Shown: positions 17,093-25,415 of the stretch, piece after piece
Layout of the letters: each line of letters starts with the position of its first letter
Position numbering within the stretch: position 1 is the first letter of the stretch
Origin: Pseudorhodoferax sp047601025
Lineage (GTDB): Bacteria > Pseudomonadota > Gammaproteobacteria > Burkholderiales > Burkholderiaceae_C
Direction of reading: 5' to 3'
NCBI RefSeq assembly: GCF_047601025.1
Contig: NZ_JASGJZ010000001.1
Coordinates: forward strand, 1,612,001 to 1,676,000
Length of the DNA: 64,000 nucleotides
Position numbers and translations under genes: made by a program
The notes under the pieces: generated by a model
Databases searched by the model: none
Seen by the model: only the letters and a program-made list of their open reading frames with translations
Told to the model about the DNA's origin: nothing

Positions 17093-17896
17093 ATGACGCA
17101 CCTGCGCCTGTTCGTCCGCCTGGCCGCCGCCTCGCTGCGCGGCCAGCTGCGCTATCCGGCTTCGGCGCTGCTGCTGACGCTGTCGCAGTTCCTGTCCACG
17201 GGTATCGAAGTGGTCGGCATCTGGGCACTGTTCGACCGCTTCGGCACGGTGCAGGGCTGGCGTCTGGGCGAGGTCGCGCTGTTCTACGGGCTGGTGCACG
17301 CGATGTTCGCGCTGGCCGATGCGCTGGGGCGCGGCTTCGACGTCCTGGGCACCGAGTTCCTGCGCACCGGCGCCTTCGACCGGCTGCTGCTGCGGCCGCG
17401 CCCGCTCGCGCTGCAACTGATGGCGCACGAGGTGCGGCTGAGCCGCGCCGGCCGGCTGCTGCAGGCTCTGGCCGTGCTGGCGTTCGCGAGTTGGCAGGCG
17501 CCGATCGCATGGACACCCACCAGCGCCGCGCTCGCGCTGGCCTGCGTAGCCGGCGGCGTGGCGCTGTTCTTGGGCATTCTGGTGCTGCAGGGCACGCTGG
17601 CGTTCTGGACCGTGGAAAGCCTGGAGATCGCCAACGTGTTCACCTACGGCGGCGTGGAGGCCGGCCAGTACCCGATGGCCCTGTACGCACGCTGGGCCCG
17701 ACGATTGCTGACCTTCGCCGTGCCGCTGGCCTGCGTGGCCTACTACCCGGGCCTGGCCATCCTGGGCCGGCCCGACCTGCTGGGTGCGCCGCCCTGGCTG
17801 GGCTGGGTATCGCCGCTGGCGGGCTTCGCGTTCCTGGGGCTGTCGTTCCTCGGCTGGCGCCAGGGCGTGCGGCACTACGCGTCGACCGGCAGCTGA
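17093..17896 (+). CDS. ABC-2 family permease (DUF990-like), second subunit
   Basis: A 267-residue, six-helix membrane protein starting 2 bases after the first permease. It has the same loop (RTGAFDRLLLRPRPLALQLM) and the family segment YPMALYARWARRLLTF near the C terminus. With the ATPase and the first permease it completes a heterodimeric exporter. No substrate-linked gene is adjacent. Confidence 0.78.
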   Translation: MTHLRLFVRLAAASLRGQLRYPASALLLTLSQFLSTGIEVVGIWALFDRFGTVQGWRLGEVALFYGLVHAMFALADALGRGFDVLGTEFLRTGAFDRLLLRPRPLALQLMAHEVRLSRAGRLLQALAVLAFASWQAPIAWTPTSAALALACVAGGVALFLGILVLQGTLAFWTVESLEIANVFTYGGVEAGQYPMALYARWARRLLTFAVPLACVAYYPGLAILGRPDLLGAPPWLGWVSPLAGFAFLGLSFLGWRQGVRHYASTGS

Positions 17897-17952
17897 GGCG
17901 CGAATCCCCGCCTCCGGCAAGCCTTTACCGGTGCTGCGTACAGTGCCGGCGC

Positions 17953-18513
17953 ATGCACACTCCGTCCGCTTCGGTCTGGCTCGACACCCCGGGCCGCTAC
18001 GGCCGCATCAGCCGCTGGCTGCACTGGGGCATGGCGCTGCTGTTCGCCTGGCAGTTCACCGGCATGGGACTGCGGCTGGCGCTGGGGCGCACGCCGCTGG
18101 TCTCGTTCTTCGTCGGCACGCATTCCAGCGTCGGCCTGCTGCTGCTCGTGCTGGTGCTGCTGCGCGGCCTGTGGGCGCTGCTGAACCGCCGGCACCGCCC
18201 GCCGCACGGCGCCGGCTGGCTGGGCCGGGCGGCCGCGCTGGGCCACGGCGCGCTGTACCTGCTGATGGTGGTGGTGCCGCTGATCGCGCTGGTGCGGGCC
18301 TACGGCTCGGGCCGCGCGCTGGTCTGGTTCAACACCGTGCCGGTGTTCGCCGCCGGGCCGAAGAACGAGGCGCTGACGGCGCCCGGCGTCCTGCACGGCC
18401 CGCTGGCCTGGGCGCTGCTGGCGCTGGTGGCCGGCCACGTGGCGATGGTCGCGCTGCACCGCTGGTGGTGGCGCGACGGGGTCGCGCAGCGCATGGTCGG
18501 CCGCGTGCGCTGA
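17953..18513 (+). CDS. Cytochrome b561
   Basis: A 186-residue, four-helix membrane protein of the bacterial b561 family. Conserved His residues that bind two b-type hemes are visible in ISRWLHWGMA, VGTHSSVG, LGHGALYL and PLAWALLALVAGHVAMVALH. Related E. coli CybB oxidises ubiquinol and passes electrons to oxygen. It begins 56 bases after the ABC operon and is probably an independent gene. Confidence 0.88.
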   Translation: MHTPSASVWLDTPGRYGRISRWLHWGMALLFAWQFTGMGLRLALGRTPLVSFFVGTHSSVGLLLLVLVLLRGLWALLNRRHRPPHGAGWLGRAAALGHGALYLLMVVVPLIALVRAYGSGRALVWFNTVPVFAAGPKNEALTAPGVLHGPLAWALLALVAGHVAMVALHRWWWRDGVAQRMVGRVR

Positions 18514-18517
18514 GCGG

Positions 18518-19282
18518 CTACGCCTGCGCGGCGCCGTCCACGAAGACCTTCAGCTCGCCGGGCGCGAACGCGGTCCAGGCCTCGTTGGTGGTCAGCGGCG
18601 TGGTCACGACCACGGCCACGCGGTCGTCCGGCGTGGTCAGGCTGGAGAAGTCCACGCTCAGGTCCTCGTCGGCCAGCTGCGCGTGCGCGAACGGGTGGCG
18701 CCGCTCGATGTAGTGCAGCAGCGTGGAGGCATGGGCCCACAGCGCCTGGCCGTTGGACAGCAGGAAGTTGAAGGTGCCGTGGCGCGCGATGCGCGGCGCC
18801 AGCTCGCGCAGCGTCAGCGTGAGCTCGGCCACGGTGGGCACGCCGGCGTGGGACTTGGCCAGTTCCTGCATCAGCCAGCAGAAGGCGCGCTCGCTGTCGG
18901 TGCTGCCGACCGGGCGGAACGCCGCGTGCAGCCGCGGGTGGAAGTCCTTCAGGTCGCCGTTGTGCGCGAACACCCAGTAGCGGCCCCACAGCTCGCGCAC
19001 GAAGGGATGGCAGTTCTCCAGCGCCACCGCGCCCTGCGTGGCCTTGCGGATGTGCGAGATCACGTTGCAGCTCTTGATCGGGTAGCGGCGGATCAGCTCG
19101 GCCACCGGCGACGCGCAGGCGCCCTGGTGGTCCACGAAATGCCGCAGCCCCCGGCCCTCGAAGAAGGCGATGCCCCAGCCGTCGCCGTGGTGGTCGGTGC
19201 GACCGCCGCGCTCGGCGAAGCCGGTGAAGCTGAACACGACGTCGGTCGGCGTATTGCAGTTCATGCCCAGCAGCTGGCACAT
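18518..19282 (-). CDS. Class II glutamine amidotransferase (YafJ-like)
   Basis: A 254-residue N-terminal-nucleophile hydrolase: Cys2 (MCQLLGMN) is exposed after Met removal, and the glutaminase features DHHGDGWGIAFF and FAHNGDL are present. YafJ-type proteins have a glutaminase domain without an attached synthetase, and their acceptor is unknown. It starts 2 bases after the stop of the DHA2 exporter gene, so both are in one operon. Confidence 0.88.
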   Translation of the reverse strand: MCQLLGMNCNTPTDVVFSFTGFAERGGRTDHHGDGWGIAFFEGRGLRHFVDHQGACASPVAELIRRYPIKSCNVISHIRKATQGAVALENCHPFVRELWGRYWVFAHNGDLKDFHPRLHAAFRPVGSTDSERAFCWLMQELAKSHAGVPTVAELTLTLRELAPRIARHGTFNFLLSNGQALWAHASTLLHYIERRHPFAHAQLADEDLSVDFSSLTTPDDRVAVVVTTPLTTNEAWTAFAPGELKVFVDGAAQA

Positions 19283-19284
19283 GC

Positions 19285-20712
19285 TCAGTTCTCCCGGGCC
19301 GGCGCGGGCCGCAGCTGCCGGGCGGCGACCATCGCCAGCGCGCACAGGCCGGCCAGCATCAGGAAGGTCTCGTCGTAGGCGGCCAGGCCCTCGCCGTGCA
19401 CGGCCAGCCGCCATTCGAGCACGATGCCGCACAGGCTGATGCCGGCCGCCCCGCCCAGCATGCGCAGGAAGTTGATGGCCGACACGCCCTGCGTGACCAG
19501 GCTCTGGTCCAGCCCGCGCATCGCGCCCAGGTTCAGCGACGGCAGGATGAAGCCCAGCCCGATGCGGCCGAGCACGGCCAGCGCCACCAGCCACCAGATC
19601 GAGGTGCCTTGGCCGATCGTGACCATCAGCGCGAACGAGGCCGTCAACAGCAGCAGGCCGATGGTGACCAGCCGCGCGGCCGGCTGCCGGTCCGCCAGCC
19701 GGCCGACCCCGGCCATCACGCCGGCCAGCACCAGGCCGGCCGGCATCAGGATCGTGCCGACGTAGGCGGCCGACAGGTGCAGGCCGGCCTGCATGTAGAC
19801 CGGCAGCAGGTAGGTCGAGCCGAACAGCGCCGTGCCGTAGATGAACGACACCAGGCTGCCCATGGCGTACTGCCGGTAGCGGAACAGGGCCAGCTGCAGC
19901 AGCGGCGCGCCGCCGCGCGCGGCCAGCCAGCGCTGCCACAGCAGGAAGGCGCCGAACGCCAGCACCGCGCCCGCCAGCAGCGCCGCCGCCTCCGAGGCGG
20001 CGCCCCCATGCAGCTGCACCATGCCGTTGAGCAGGCACAGCGTGCCGGCCGTGCCCAGCACCAGGCCGCCCCAGTCCAGCGGCACGCTGCGGTCGGCCGC
20101 GACGCCGCCGGGCGCCGTGGCCGGCACGAAGCGCCGCGCCAGGTACAGCGAGGCCAGGCAGAACGGCACCACCATGAAGAAGATCGAGCGCCAGCCGAAC
20201 GCGTCCACCAGCAGGCCGCCGACGCTGGGCCCGGCGGCCGGCGCCAGCACCGCGCCCATGCCGAAGATGCCGCTGGCGCGGCCCTGCTCGCTCGGCTCGA
20301 ACGCGCGCAGGATGATGATGGCCGGGATCGGCTGCAGCACGCCGGCGGCCAGCCCCTCGGCCACGCGCGCGGCCAGCACCAGCGGGTAGTGGGCCGCCAG
20401 CCCGCCCGCCACGCCGCCGACCATCAGCAGCAGCACCGCGCCGTTGCAGGTGCGCCGGTAGCCGAAGCGCGCCAGCAGCCAGGGCGTGGCCAGCATCGAG
20501 CTGGTCATCGCCACCATGAAGCCCGAGCTGACCCAGGTCGCGCGCGAGGGCGTGAGCAAGAAGTGGCGGCTCATGTCCGGCACGGCCACGTTGACGATGG
20601 TCGAGGACATGATGGAAGCCATGGTGCCGACCATGACCGACAGCAGCAGCAGCCAGCGGTAGCGCGGCCCGTAGCGGGCCTGCAGCTCGGACAGGGTGGC
20701 GGGGTGGCTCAA
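19285..20712 (-). CDS. DHA2-family multidrug MFS exporter
   Basis: A 475-residue, about 14-helix drug:H+ antiporter of the EmrB/QacA type. Motifs include the first helix GTMASIMSSTIVNVAVPDM and the motif C-like LAPAAGPSVGGLLVDAFGWR. The start is a TTG at 20712; the next in-frame Met lies inside helix 1 and would truncate it. It follows the tautomerase gene by 25 bases. Substrate not predictable. Confidence 0.85.
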   Translation of the reverse strand: MSHPATLSELQARYGPRYRWLLLLSVMVGTMASIMSSTIVNVAVPDMSRHFLLTPSRATWVSSGFMVAMTSSMLATPWLLARFGYRRTCNGAVLLLMVGGVAGGLAAHYPLVLAARVAEGLAAGVLQPIPAIIILRAFEPSEQGRASGIFGMGAVLAPAAGPSVGGLLVDAFGWRSIFFMVVPFCLASLYLARRFVPATAPGGVAADRSVPLDWGGLVLGTAGTLCLLNGMVQLHGGAASEAAALLAGAVLAFGAFLLWQRWLAARGGAPLLQLALFRYRQYAMGSLVSFIYGTALFGSTYLLPVYMQAGLHLSAAYVGTILMPAGLVLAGVMAGVGRLADRQPAARLVTIGLLLLTASFALMVTIGQGTSIWWLVALAVLGRIGLGFILPSLNLGAMRGLDQSLVTQGVSAINFLRMLGGAAGISLCGIVLEWRLAVHGEGLAAYDETFLMLAGLCALAMVAARQLRPAPAREN

Positions 20713-20737
20713 GGCGGGACGGTCCGTGCGGGGGCGT

Positions 20738-20926
20738 TCACTTCTTCTCGGACCACAGCTGGCCGCCGGTGGCCCAGTTCTCGCGCTGGATGTCGGTGAT
20801 GATCACGTCGACGGACTCGGGCGAGCCGCCGAGCACTTCGACCGACACGCGCGTGATCTCCGCCACGAGCTTCTTCTTTTGCTCCAGCGTGCGGCCTTCC
20901 ATCATCTCGACGTGGTAGGTGGGCAT
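20738..20926 (-). CDS. 4-oxalocrotonate tautomerase family protein
   Basis: A 62-residue protein of the smallest tautomerase fold. Pro2 of the translated product (MPTYHVEMMEGRT) becomes the catalytic N-terminal proline after Met removal. The family helix EQKKKLVAEITRVSVEVLG and the strand VDVIITDIQRENW follow. Members isomerise 2-oxoacids in aromatic catabolism or have other tautomerase roles; no catabolic genes are adjacent. A GGAG-type ribosome site precedes the ATG. Confidence 0.9.
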   Translation of the reverse strand: MPTYHVEMMEGRTLEQKKKLVAEITRVSVEVLGGSPESVDVIITDIQRENWATGGQLWSEKK

Positions 20927-20962
20927 GGGGTTTCTCCGTTCGGTTGAGGGCAGCCGCGGATA

Positions 20963-21178
20963 TTAGCCTTGCGCGCAGCGCGGGCACAGGCAGGCCAGGC
21001 CCCGCCGCTCGGCCGGCAGCCGCGCCAGCGCCGCCGGGGCGACCGGCGTGCGCATGCACCAGCAGTCGGCCGCGCGGGCGGCCGGCGCGCCGGCCGCCAT
21101 CGCGCAGGTGTTGAGTGCGCCGCACAGCGGGCAGCGCGCCGGATCGACCGGCGGCAGCGGGGCGGGCGCGGCAGGCAT
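20963..21178 (-). CDS. Cysteine-rich CWC family protein
   Basis: A 71-residue protein with the CWC pattern: CPLCGALNTCAMAAG, then CWC, then LPAERRGLACLCPRCA. The paired cysteines suggest a metal-binding knuckle. Family function is unknown. The ATG at 21178 lies 7 bases after the end of the AI-2E family gene, so it is probably co-transcribed with it. Confidence 0.8.
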   Translation of the reverse strand: MPAAPAPLPPVDPARCPLCGALNTCAMAAGAPAARAADCWCMRTPVAPAALARLPAERRGLACLCPRCAQG

Positions 21179-21185
21179 GCCGACC

Positions 21186-22319
21186 TCAGGGCGCGTCGGA
21201 GGGCGGGAGCTCGGCGCGCGGCGCCGCCGTCGCCTCGGCCAGCGCATTGGCCTGGGCCTGCTCGGTCGCGAAGATGTCCCAGACCGCGATGAACATCGCC
21301 GCCACCAGCGGCCCGATCACGAAGCCGTTGAGCCCGAACAGCGCCATGCCGCCCAGCGTGCTGATCAGCACCACGTAGTCGGGCATCTTGGTGTCCTTGC
21401 CGACCAGGACCGGGCGCAGCACGTTGTCCACCAGCCCGATCACCAGCACGCCGTAGGCGGCCAGGCCCACGCCCTTGGCCACCGCGCCGGTGGCCAGCAG
21501 GTAGATCGCCACCGGCCCCCAGACCAGGCCGGCGCCCACGGCCGGCAGCAGCGACAGGAAGGCCATCAGCACGCCCCACAGCACCGGCGCATGCACGCCC
21601 AGCGCCCAGAACGCCAGGCCGCCGAGCGCGCCCTGCACCGCCGCCACGGCGATGTTGCCCTTGACCGTGGCGCGGATCACGGTCGTGAACTTGCTGGACA
21701 GGCTGCGCAGGTAGACCGCGTTCAGCGGGATCGCCTCGCGCATGCGGCGCGACAGCCGCGCACCGTCGCGCAGCAGGAAGAACAGCAGGTACAGCATGAT
21801 GAAGAAGCTGACCACGAAGTCGAAGGTGTTCTGCCCGATGTCCAGCACACGCTGCGCGATGCGCTGGCCGCCCTGCTGCAGCGCCTCGACCACGCGCTGC
21901 TGCACGCCGGTGAAGCTGTCCAGGCCGGAGCGCTGCATCAGCTGCGTCAGCCATTCGGGCATCGCCGCGTAGATCTGGTGCGCATAGGTCGTGAAATCGA
22001 GCTGGCCGTCGCGCACGCGCGCGTAGAGCGCGGAGATCTCCTGCACCAGCGAGCTGGCGATCATGGCCAGCGGCAGGATCACCAGCAGCACGATCAGGAC
22101 CAGCGTGGCCAGCGCCGCCAGCGTGGGCCGCGCGCCGACGCGCGCCAGGATGCGCCGGTACAGCGGCGCGAACACGATGGCCAGCACCGCCCCCCAGAAC
22201 ACCGCGCCGTAGAACGGCAGCAGGATCCAGCCGAAGGCCAGCGTGACGCCCGCCACGAGCAGCAGGAAGGATTTGGTCTCCAGCGCGGACTGCTGGGGCG
22301 GCTGGGGCAGGTCGGGCAT
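21186..22319 (-). CDS. AI-2E family (PerM-like) transporter
   Basis: A 377-residue membrane protein with about eight helices and the family segments FYGAVFWGAVLAIVFAPLY, LRDGARLSRRMREAIPL and GKDTKMPDYVVLISTLGG. Members transport varied substrates; the AI-2 name derives from E. coli TqsA and does not prove autoinducer export. The ATG at 22319 is the first sensible start; its upstream region borders the accessory island. Confidence 0.85.
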   Translation of the reverse strand: MPDLPQPPQQSALETKSFLLLVAGVTLAFGWILLPFYGAVFWGAVLAIVFAPLYRRILARVGARPTLAALATLVLIVLLVILPLAMIASSLVQEISALYARVRDGQLDFTTYAHQIYAAMPEWLTQLMQRSGLDSFTGVQQRVVEALQQGGQRIAQRVLDIGQNTFDFVVSFFIMLYLLFFLLRDGARLSRRMREAIPLNAVYLRSLSSKFTTVIRATVKGNIAVAAVQGALGGLAFWALGVHAPVLWGVLMAFLSLLPAVGAGLVWGPVAIYLLATGAVAKGVGLAAYGVLVIGLVDNVLRPVLVGKDTKMPDYVVLISTLGGMALFGLNGFVIGPLVAAMFIAVWDIFATEQAQANALAEATAAPRAELPPSDAP

Positions 22320-22409
22320 GGTCGCGGGCCGGAGCGGAGGTGGAAGAGCATCGTATCGGCAAACGGCGCCGCGCCAGACGCCATCCGCCGCTTCCGCGGG
22401 TCGGACGGA

Positions 22410-22515
22410 ACGCCGTCCGCATTGCCTTCCGGGCTTTCCCTGGTCGGGCCGCCGGGGCCGTGTACAAGAGGGCCGGCTGGTCATCAGCTGGCCGACGTTG
22501 CGCACAGACATCAGC
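22410..22515 (-). pseudogene. Degenerate fragment of malate synthase G gene
   Basis: The plus-strand sequence aligns with the interior of glcB at 35031-35138 in the same orientation. The best part, 22461-22515 against 35083-35138, has 6 mismatches and one gap over 56 positions; the preceding ~50 bases match at about 70-75 percent. Single-base gaps break the frame, so it is a relic. It equals the glcB region around the peptide RNVGHLMTNPAILY. Similarity ends abruptly at 22515, just before the first island gene. Confidence 0.8.
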
Positions 22516-22559
22516 AGTTCACACTCATATCATCCCCGCCATCACCTGAGTGAATCATC

Positions 22560-25415
22560 TTGTCCAGCCCCTACACCCGCTACCAGACGCAGTATTTCGC
22601 CTGGCTCCTGTCCAGACAGATGGCAGGCGACTCGGCGGAGTTGCTGGCGTCCACCCTGGTCGATGCCCAGGTGGACCTGAATCCCCACCAGGTCGACGCG
22701 GCCCTCTTCGCATTTCGCAGCCCGTTGTCCAAAGGCGTCATCCTGGCCGACGAGGTGGGCCTGGGCAAAACCATCGAAGCGGGGTTGGTCATTGCTCAGC
22801 GCTGGGCCGAGCGCAAACGACGCATCCTCATCATCGTCCCTGCCAATCTGCGTAAGCAGTGGCACCAAGAACTGCGGGACAAGTTCGGCCTGCGAGCTGC
22901 CGTGCTGGAGGCCAAAAGCTACCGCCAACTGCGCAAGGAGGGTCTTGCACTGCCCTTCGATCAGAGCGGCAGCATCCTGATCTGCTCCTACCAGTTCGCG
23001 AAATCCAAGGCCGACGACTTGCAACGCGTGCCGTGGGATCTGGTGGTCATGGACGAAGCGCACCGCCTGCGCAATGTCTACAAGCCCGGCAATGTGATCG
23101 GCAAAGCGCTCAAGGAAGCGCTGACCCATGCACCCAAGGTGCTGTTGACGGCCACGCCTTTACAGAACACCTTGCTGGAGCTGTACGGCTTGGTGAGCCT
23201 GGTAGACGAGCGCGTGTTTGGCGACCTGACCAGTTTCAGGGATCAGTTCAGCGCCCTCGGGCAAGCGGACACGCTGGCCAAGCTGCGTATGCGGCTGGCC
23301 ACGGTCTGCCAGCGCACCTTGCGCCGCCAAGTGCAGCCCTACATCTCCTACACGCGGCGCATTCCGCTGGTGCAGGAGTTCACGCCCTCACTAGACGAAC
23401 AAGCCTTGCACGGCATGGTGGCCGACTACCTGCGCCGCGACAGCAGTCACGCCTTGCCCACCGGACAGCGGCAATTGATCTCGTTGGTACTGTGGAAGTT
23501 GCTGGCCTCCAGCAGCCATGCCATTGCCGGCGCCCTGGGCACCATGGCGGAGCGCTTGGAAGGCAAGCTGCGCGGTCGACAAGAGGCAGACCTTGCCGAC
23601 ACGCTAGACGAGGACTACGAGGCGCTGGACGAAACCGAGGAGGATTGGAACGAGCCCGAAGCTGCCGCCCCCGAGGCACTGAAGGTCAGCCTGGCGGAAG
23701 AAGCCGCGGAATTGCGTACCTTCCAGAATCAGGCGGTGACCATCCGCGACAACGCCAAGGGCCAGGCACTGCTGCTGGCGCTGGGCCGCGCCTTCGGCGA
23801 ACTTCGTAACATGGGCGCCCAGCAGAAGGCACTGATCTTCACCGAGTCCAAGCGTACCCAGGCCTACTTGCTTGAACTTCTGGAGCAAAGCGACTACGCA
23901 GGCCAGACGGTACTGTTCAATGGCACCAACACCGGCGAGCAGGCCACCGCGATCTACCAGGCCTGGTTGCAGCGCCACGCTGGCACCGACCGCATCACCG
24001 GCTCGCGCACGGCAGACACGCGGGCCGCACTGGTGGAACATTTCCGCGACACTGCACGCATCATGGTTGCCACCGAAGCCGGCGCCGAAGGCATCAACCT
24101 GCAGTTCTGCTCGCTGGTCATCAACTACGACTTGCCCTGGAACCCCCAGCGCATCGAGCAACGCATTGGCCGTTGCCACCGCTACGGCCAGAAGCACGAC
24201 GTGGTGGTGGTCAACTTCATCGACCGCAGCAATGCTGCGGACCGGCGTGTGTATGAGCTGCTGGATCAGAAGTTCCAGTTGTTCGATGGCGTATTCGGCG
24301 CCAGCGACGAGGTGCTGGGCGCCATCGGCAGCGGCGTGGATTTCGAGCGCCGCATTGCCGAGATCTACAAGAGCTGCCGCACCCCAGAGGAGATCGAACG
24401 CTCGTTCCAGCAATTGCAGCAAGACATGTCGGGCGAGATCAATGCCGCCATGCTCAAGACCCGGCAGTTGCTGTTGGAGAACTTCGACGAGGCCGTGCAG
24501 GCCAAGCTCAAGGTCCGCCAAGCCGAAAGCGCCAGCGCGCGCAGCCGCTACGAAAAACTGCTGATCGACCTGACGCAGACCGAATTGGAGGGCCAGGCGA
24601 CGTTCGATGAACACGGTTTCGTGCTGCCCCGAACGCCTCCGTTGCTGTCCGAATCTGATGTCCCTGCGGGGCGCTACGAACTGCCGCGCCGCAGCGGCGA
24701 CGCTCATTTGTATCGCACCGGTCATCCGCTGGCCCAGGCATTGATTGACCAAGCCCGCCGTCGCAAATTGCCTGTAGCCAGGCTGCGCTTCGACTACCAG
24801 GCTTACGGCACCAAGGTTTCGACGCTGGAGACCTTGCGTAATCAACATGGCTGGCTGGCGCTGTGTGTCCTGACCTACGAGGCCCTCGGCACCGTGGAAG
24901 AGCATCTGCTGCTGGCAGCCGTGGACGCCGATGGCGCAGCACTCCATCAGGAGGATGCCGAAAAGCTACTGCACCTGCCATCTCAGCTACTAGATGAGGC
25001 GGCATCCGGTGATCCGCCACCGGCGCTGGAGAATGGCCTGGCAGTGCAGGAAGGCAAGTGCATCCAGTCCGTCAACACGCGTAATCTCGGCTACTTCGAG
25101 GCCGAGGTACAAAAGCTCGATGACTGGGCCGACGACCTCAAGGTCGGCCTAGAGAATTCGCTCAAGGAACTGGACCGCGAGATCCGGGACGTGCGACGCA
25201 CCGCCAGCGTGGCGCCCACGCTGGACGAAAAGCTGCATTGGCAGAAGCGCCAACGTGAGCTGGAAGAACAGCGCAGCAAGCTGCGGCGGCAGATGTTCGA
25301 GCGGCAGGACGAGATCGACGAGCGACGCAGCCGGCTGATCGAGGAACTGGAAGGGCGGCTGGCGAGCACGGTGCAGCGCCACAGCATCTTCGTCATCCAA
25401 TGGGAGCTTGTCTGA
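22560..25415 (+). CDS. SNF2-family helicase of the defence operon (DrmD-like)
   Basis: A 951-residue superfamily 2 ATPase. Motif I is DEVGLGKTIEAG (Lys70), motif II DEAH (Asp165), motif III LLTATPLQN, and motif VI QRIGRCHRYGQ, the SNF2 hallmark. The last ~80 residues form a highly charged coiled coil. It resembles DrmD of class 1 DISARM in size and type, but drmA, drmB and drmC are absent. The start is a TTG at 22560, because an in-frame stop lies at 22551 and the next Met is at residue 21. It would translocate on DNA; partners are likely the four genes coupled downstream. Confidence 0.88.
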   Translation: MSSPYTRYQTQYFAWLLSRQMAGDSAELLASTLVDAQVDLNPHQVDAALFAFRSPLSKGVILADEVGLGKTIEAGLVIAQRWAERKRRILIIVPANLRKQWHQELRDKFGLRAAVLEAKSYRQLRKEGLALPFDQSGSILICSYQFAKSKADDLQRVPWDLVVMDEAHRLRNVYKPGNVIGKALKEALTHAPKVLLTATPLQNTLLELYGLVSLVDERVFGDLTSFRDQFSALGQADTLAKLRMRLATVCQRTLRRQVQPYISYTRRIPLVQEFTPSLDEQALHGMVADYLRRDSSHALPTGQRQLISLVLWKLLASSSHAIAGALGTMAERLEGKLRGRQEADLADTLDEDYEALDETEEDWNEPEAAAPEALKVSLAEEAAELRTFQNQAVTIRDNAKGQALLLALGRAFGELRNMGAQQKALIFTESKRTQAYLLELLEQSDYAGQTVLFNGTNTGEQATAIYQAWLQRHAGTDRITGSRTADTRAALVEHFRDTARIMVATEAGAEGINLQFCSLVINYDLPWNPQRIEQRIGRCHRYGQKHDVVVVNFIDRSNAADRRVYELLDQKFQLFDGVFGASDEVLGAIGSGVDFERRIAEIYKSCRTPEEIERSFQQLQQDMSGEINAAMLKTRQLLLENFDEAVQAKLKVRQAESASARSRYEKLLIDLTQTELEGQATFDEHGFVLPRTPPLLSESDVPAGRYELPRRSGDAHLYRTGHPLAQALIDQARRRKLPVARLRFDYQAYGTKVSTLETLRNQHGWLALCVLTYEALGTVEEHLLLAAVDADGAALHQEDAEKLLHLPSQLLDEAASGDPPPALENGLAVQEGKCIQSVNTRNLGYFEAEVQKLDDWADDLKVGLENSLKELDREIRDVRRTASVAPTLDEKLHWQKRQRELEEQRSKLRRQMFERQDEIDERRSRLIEELEGRLASTVQRHSIFVIQWELV

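Noticed and set aside
21186..22319. AI-2 quorum export tied to the phc system
   Set aside because: The family name is historic; substrates vary and the gene is far from the phc operon.
22560..25415. Class 1 DISARM system based on the DrmD-like helicase
   Set aside because: No drmA, drmB, drmC or drmMI gene is present; the methyltransferase is of type III Mod order.
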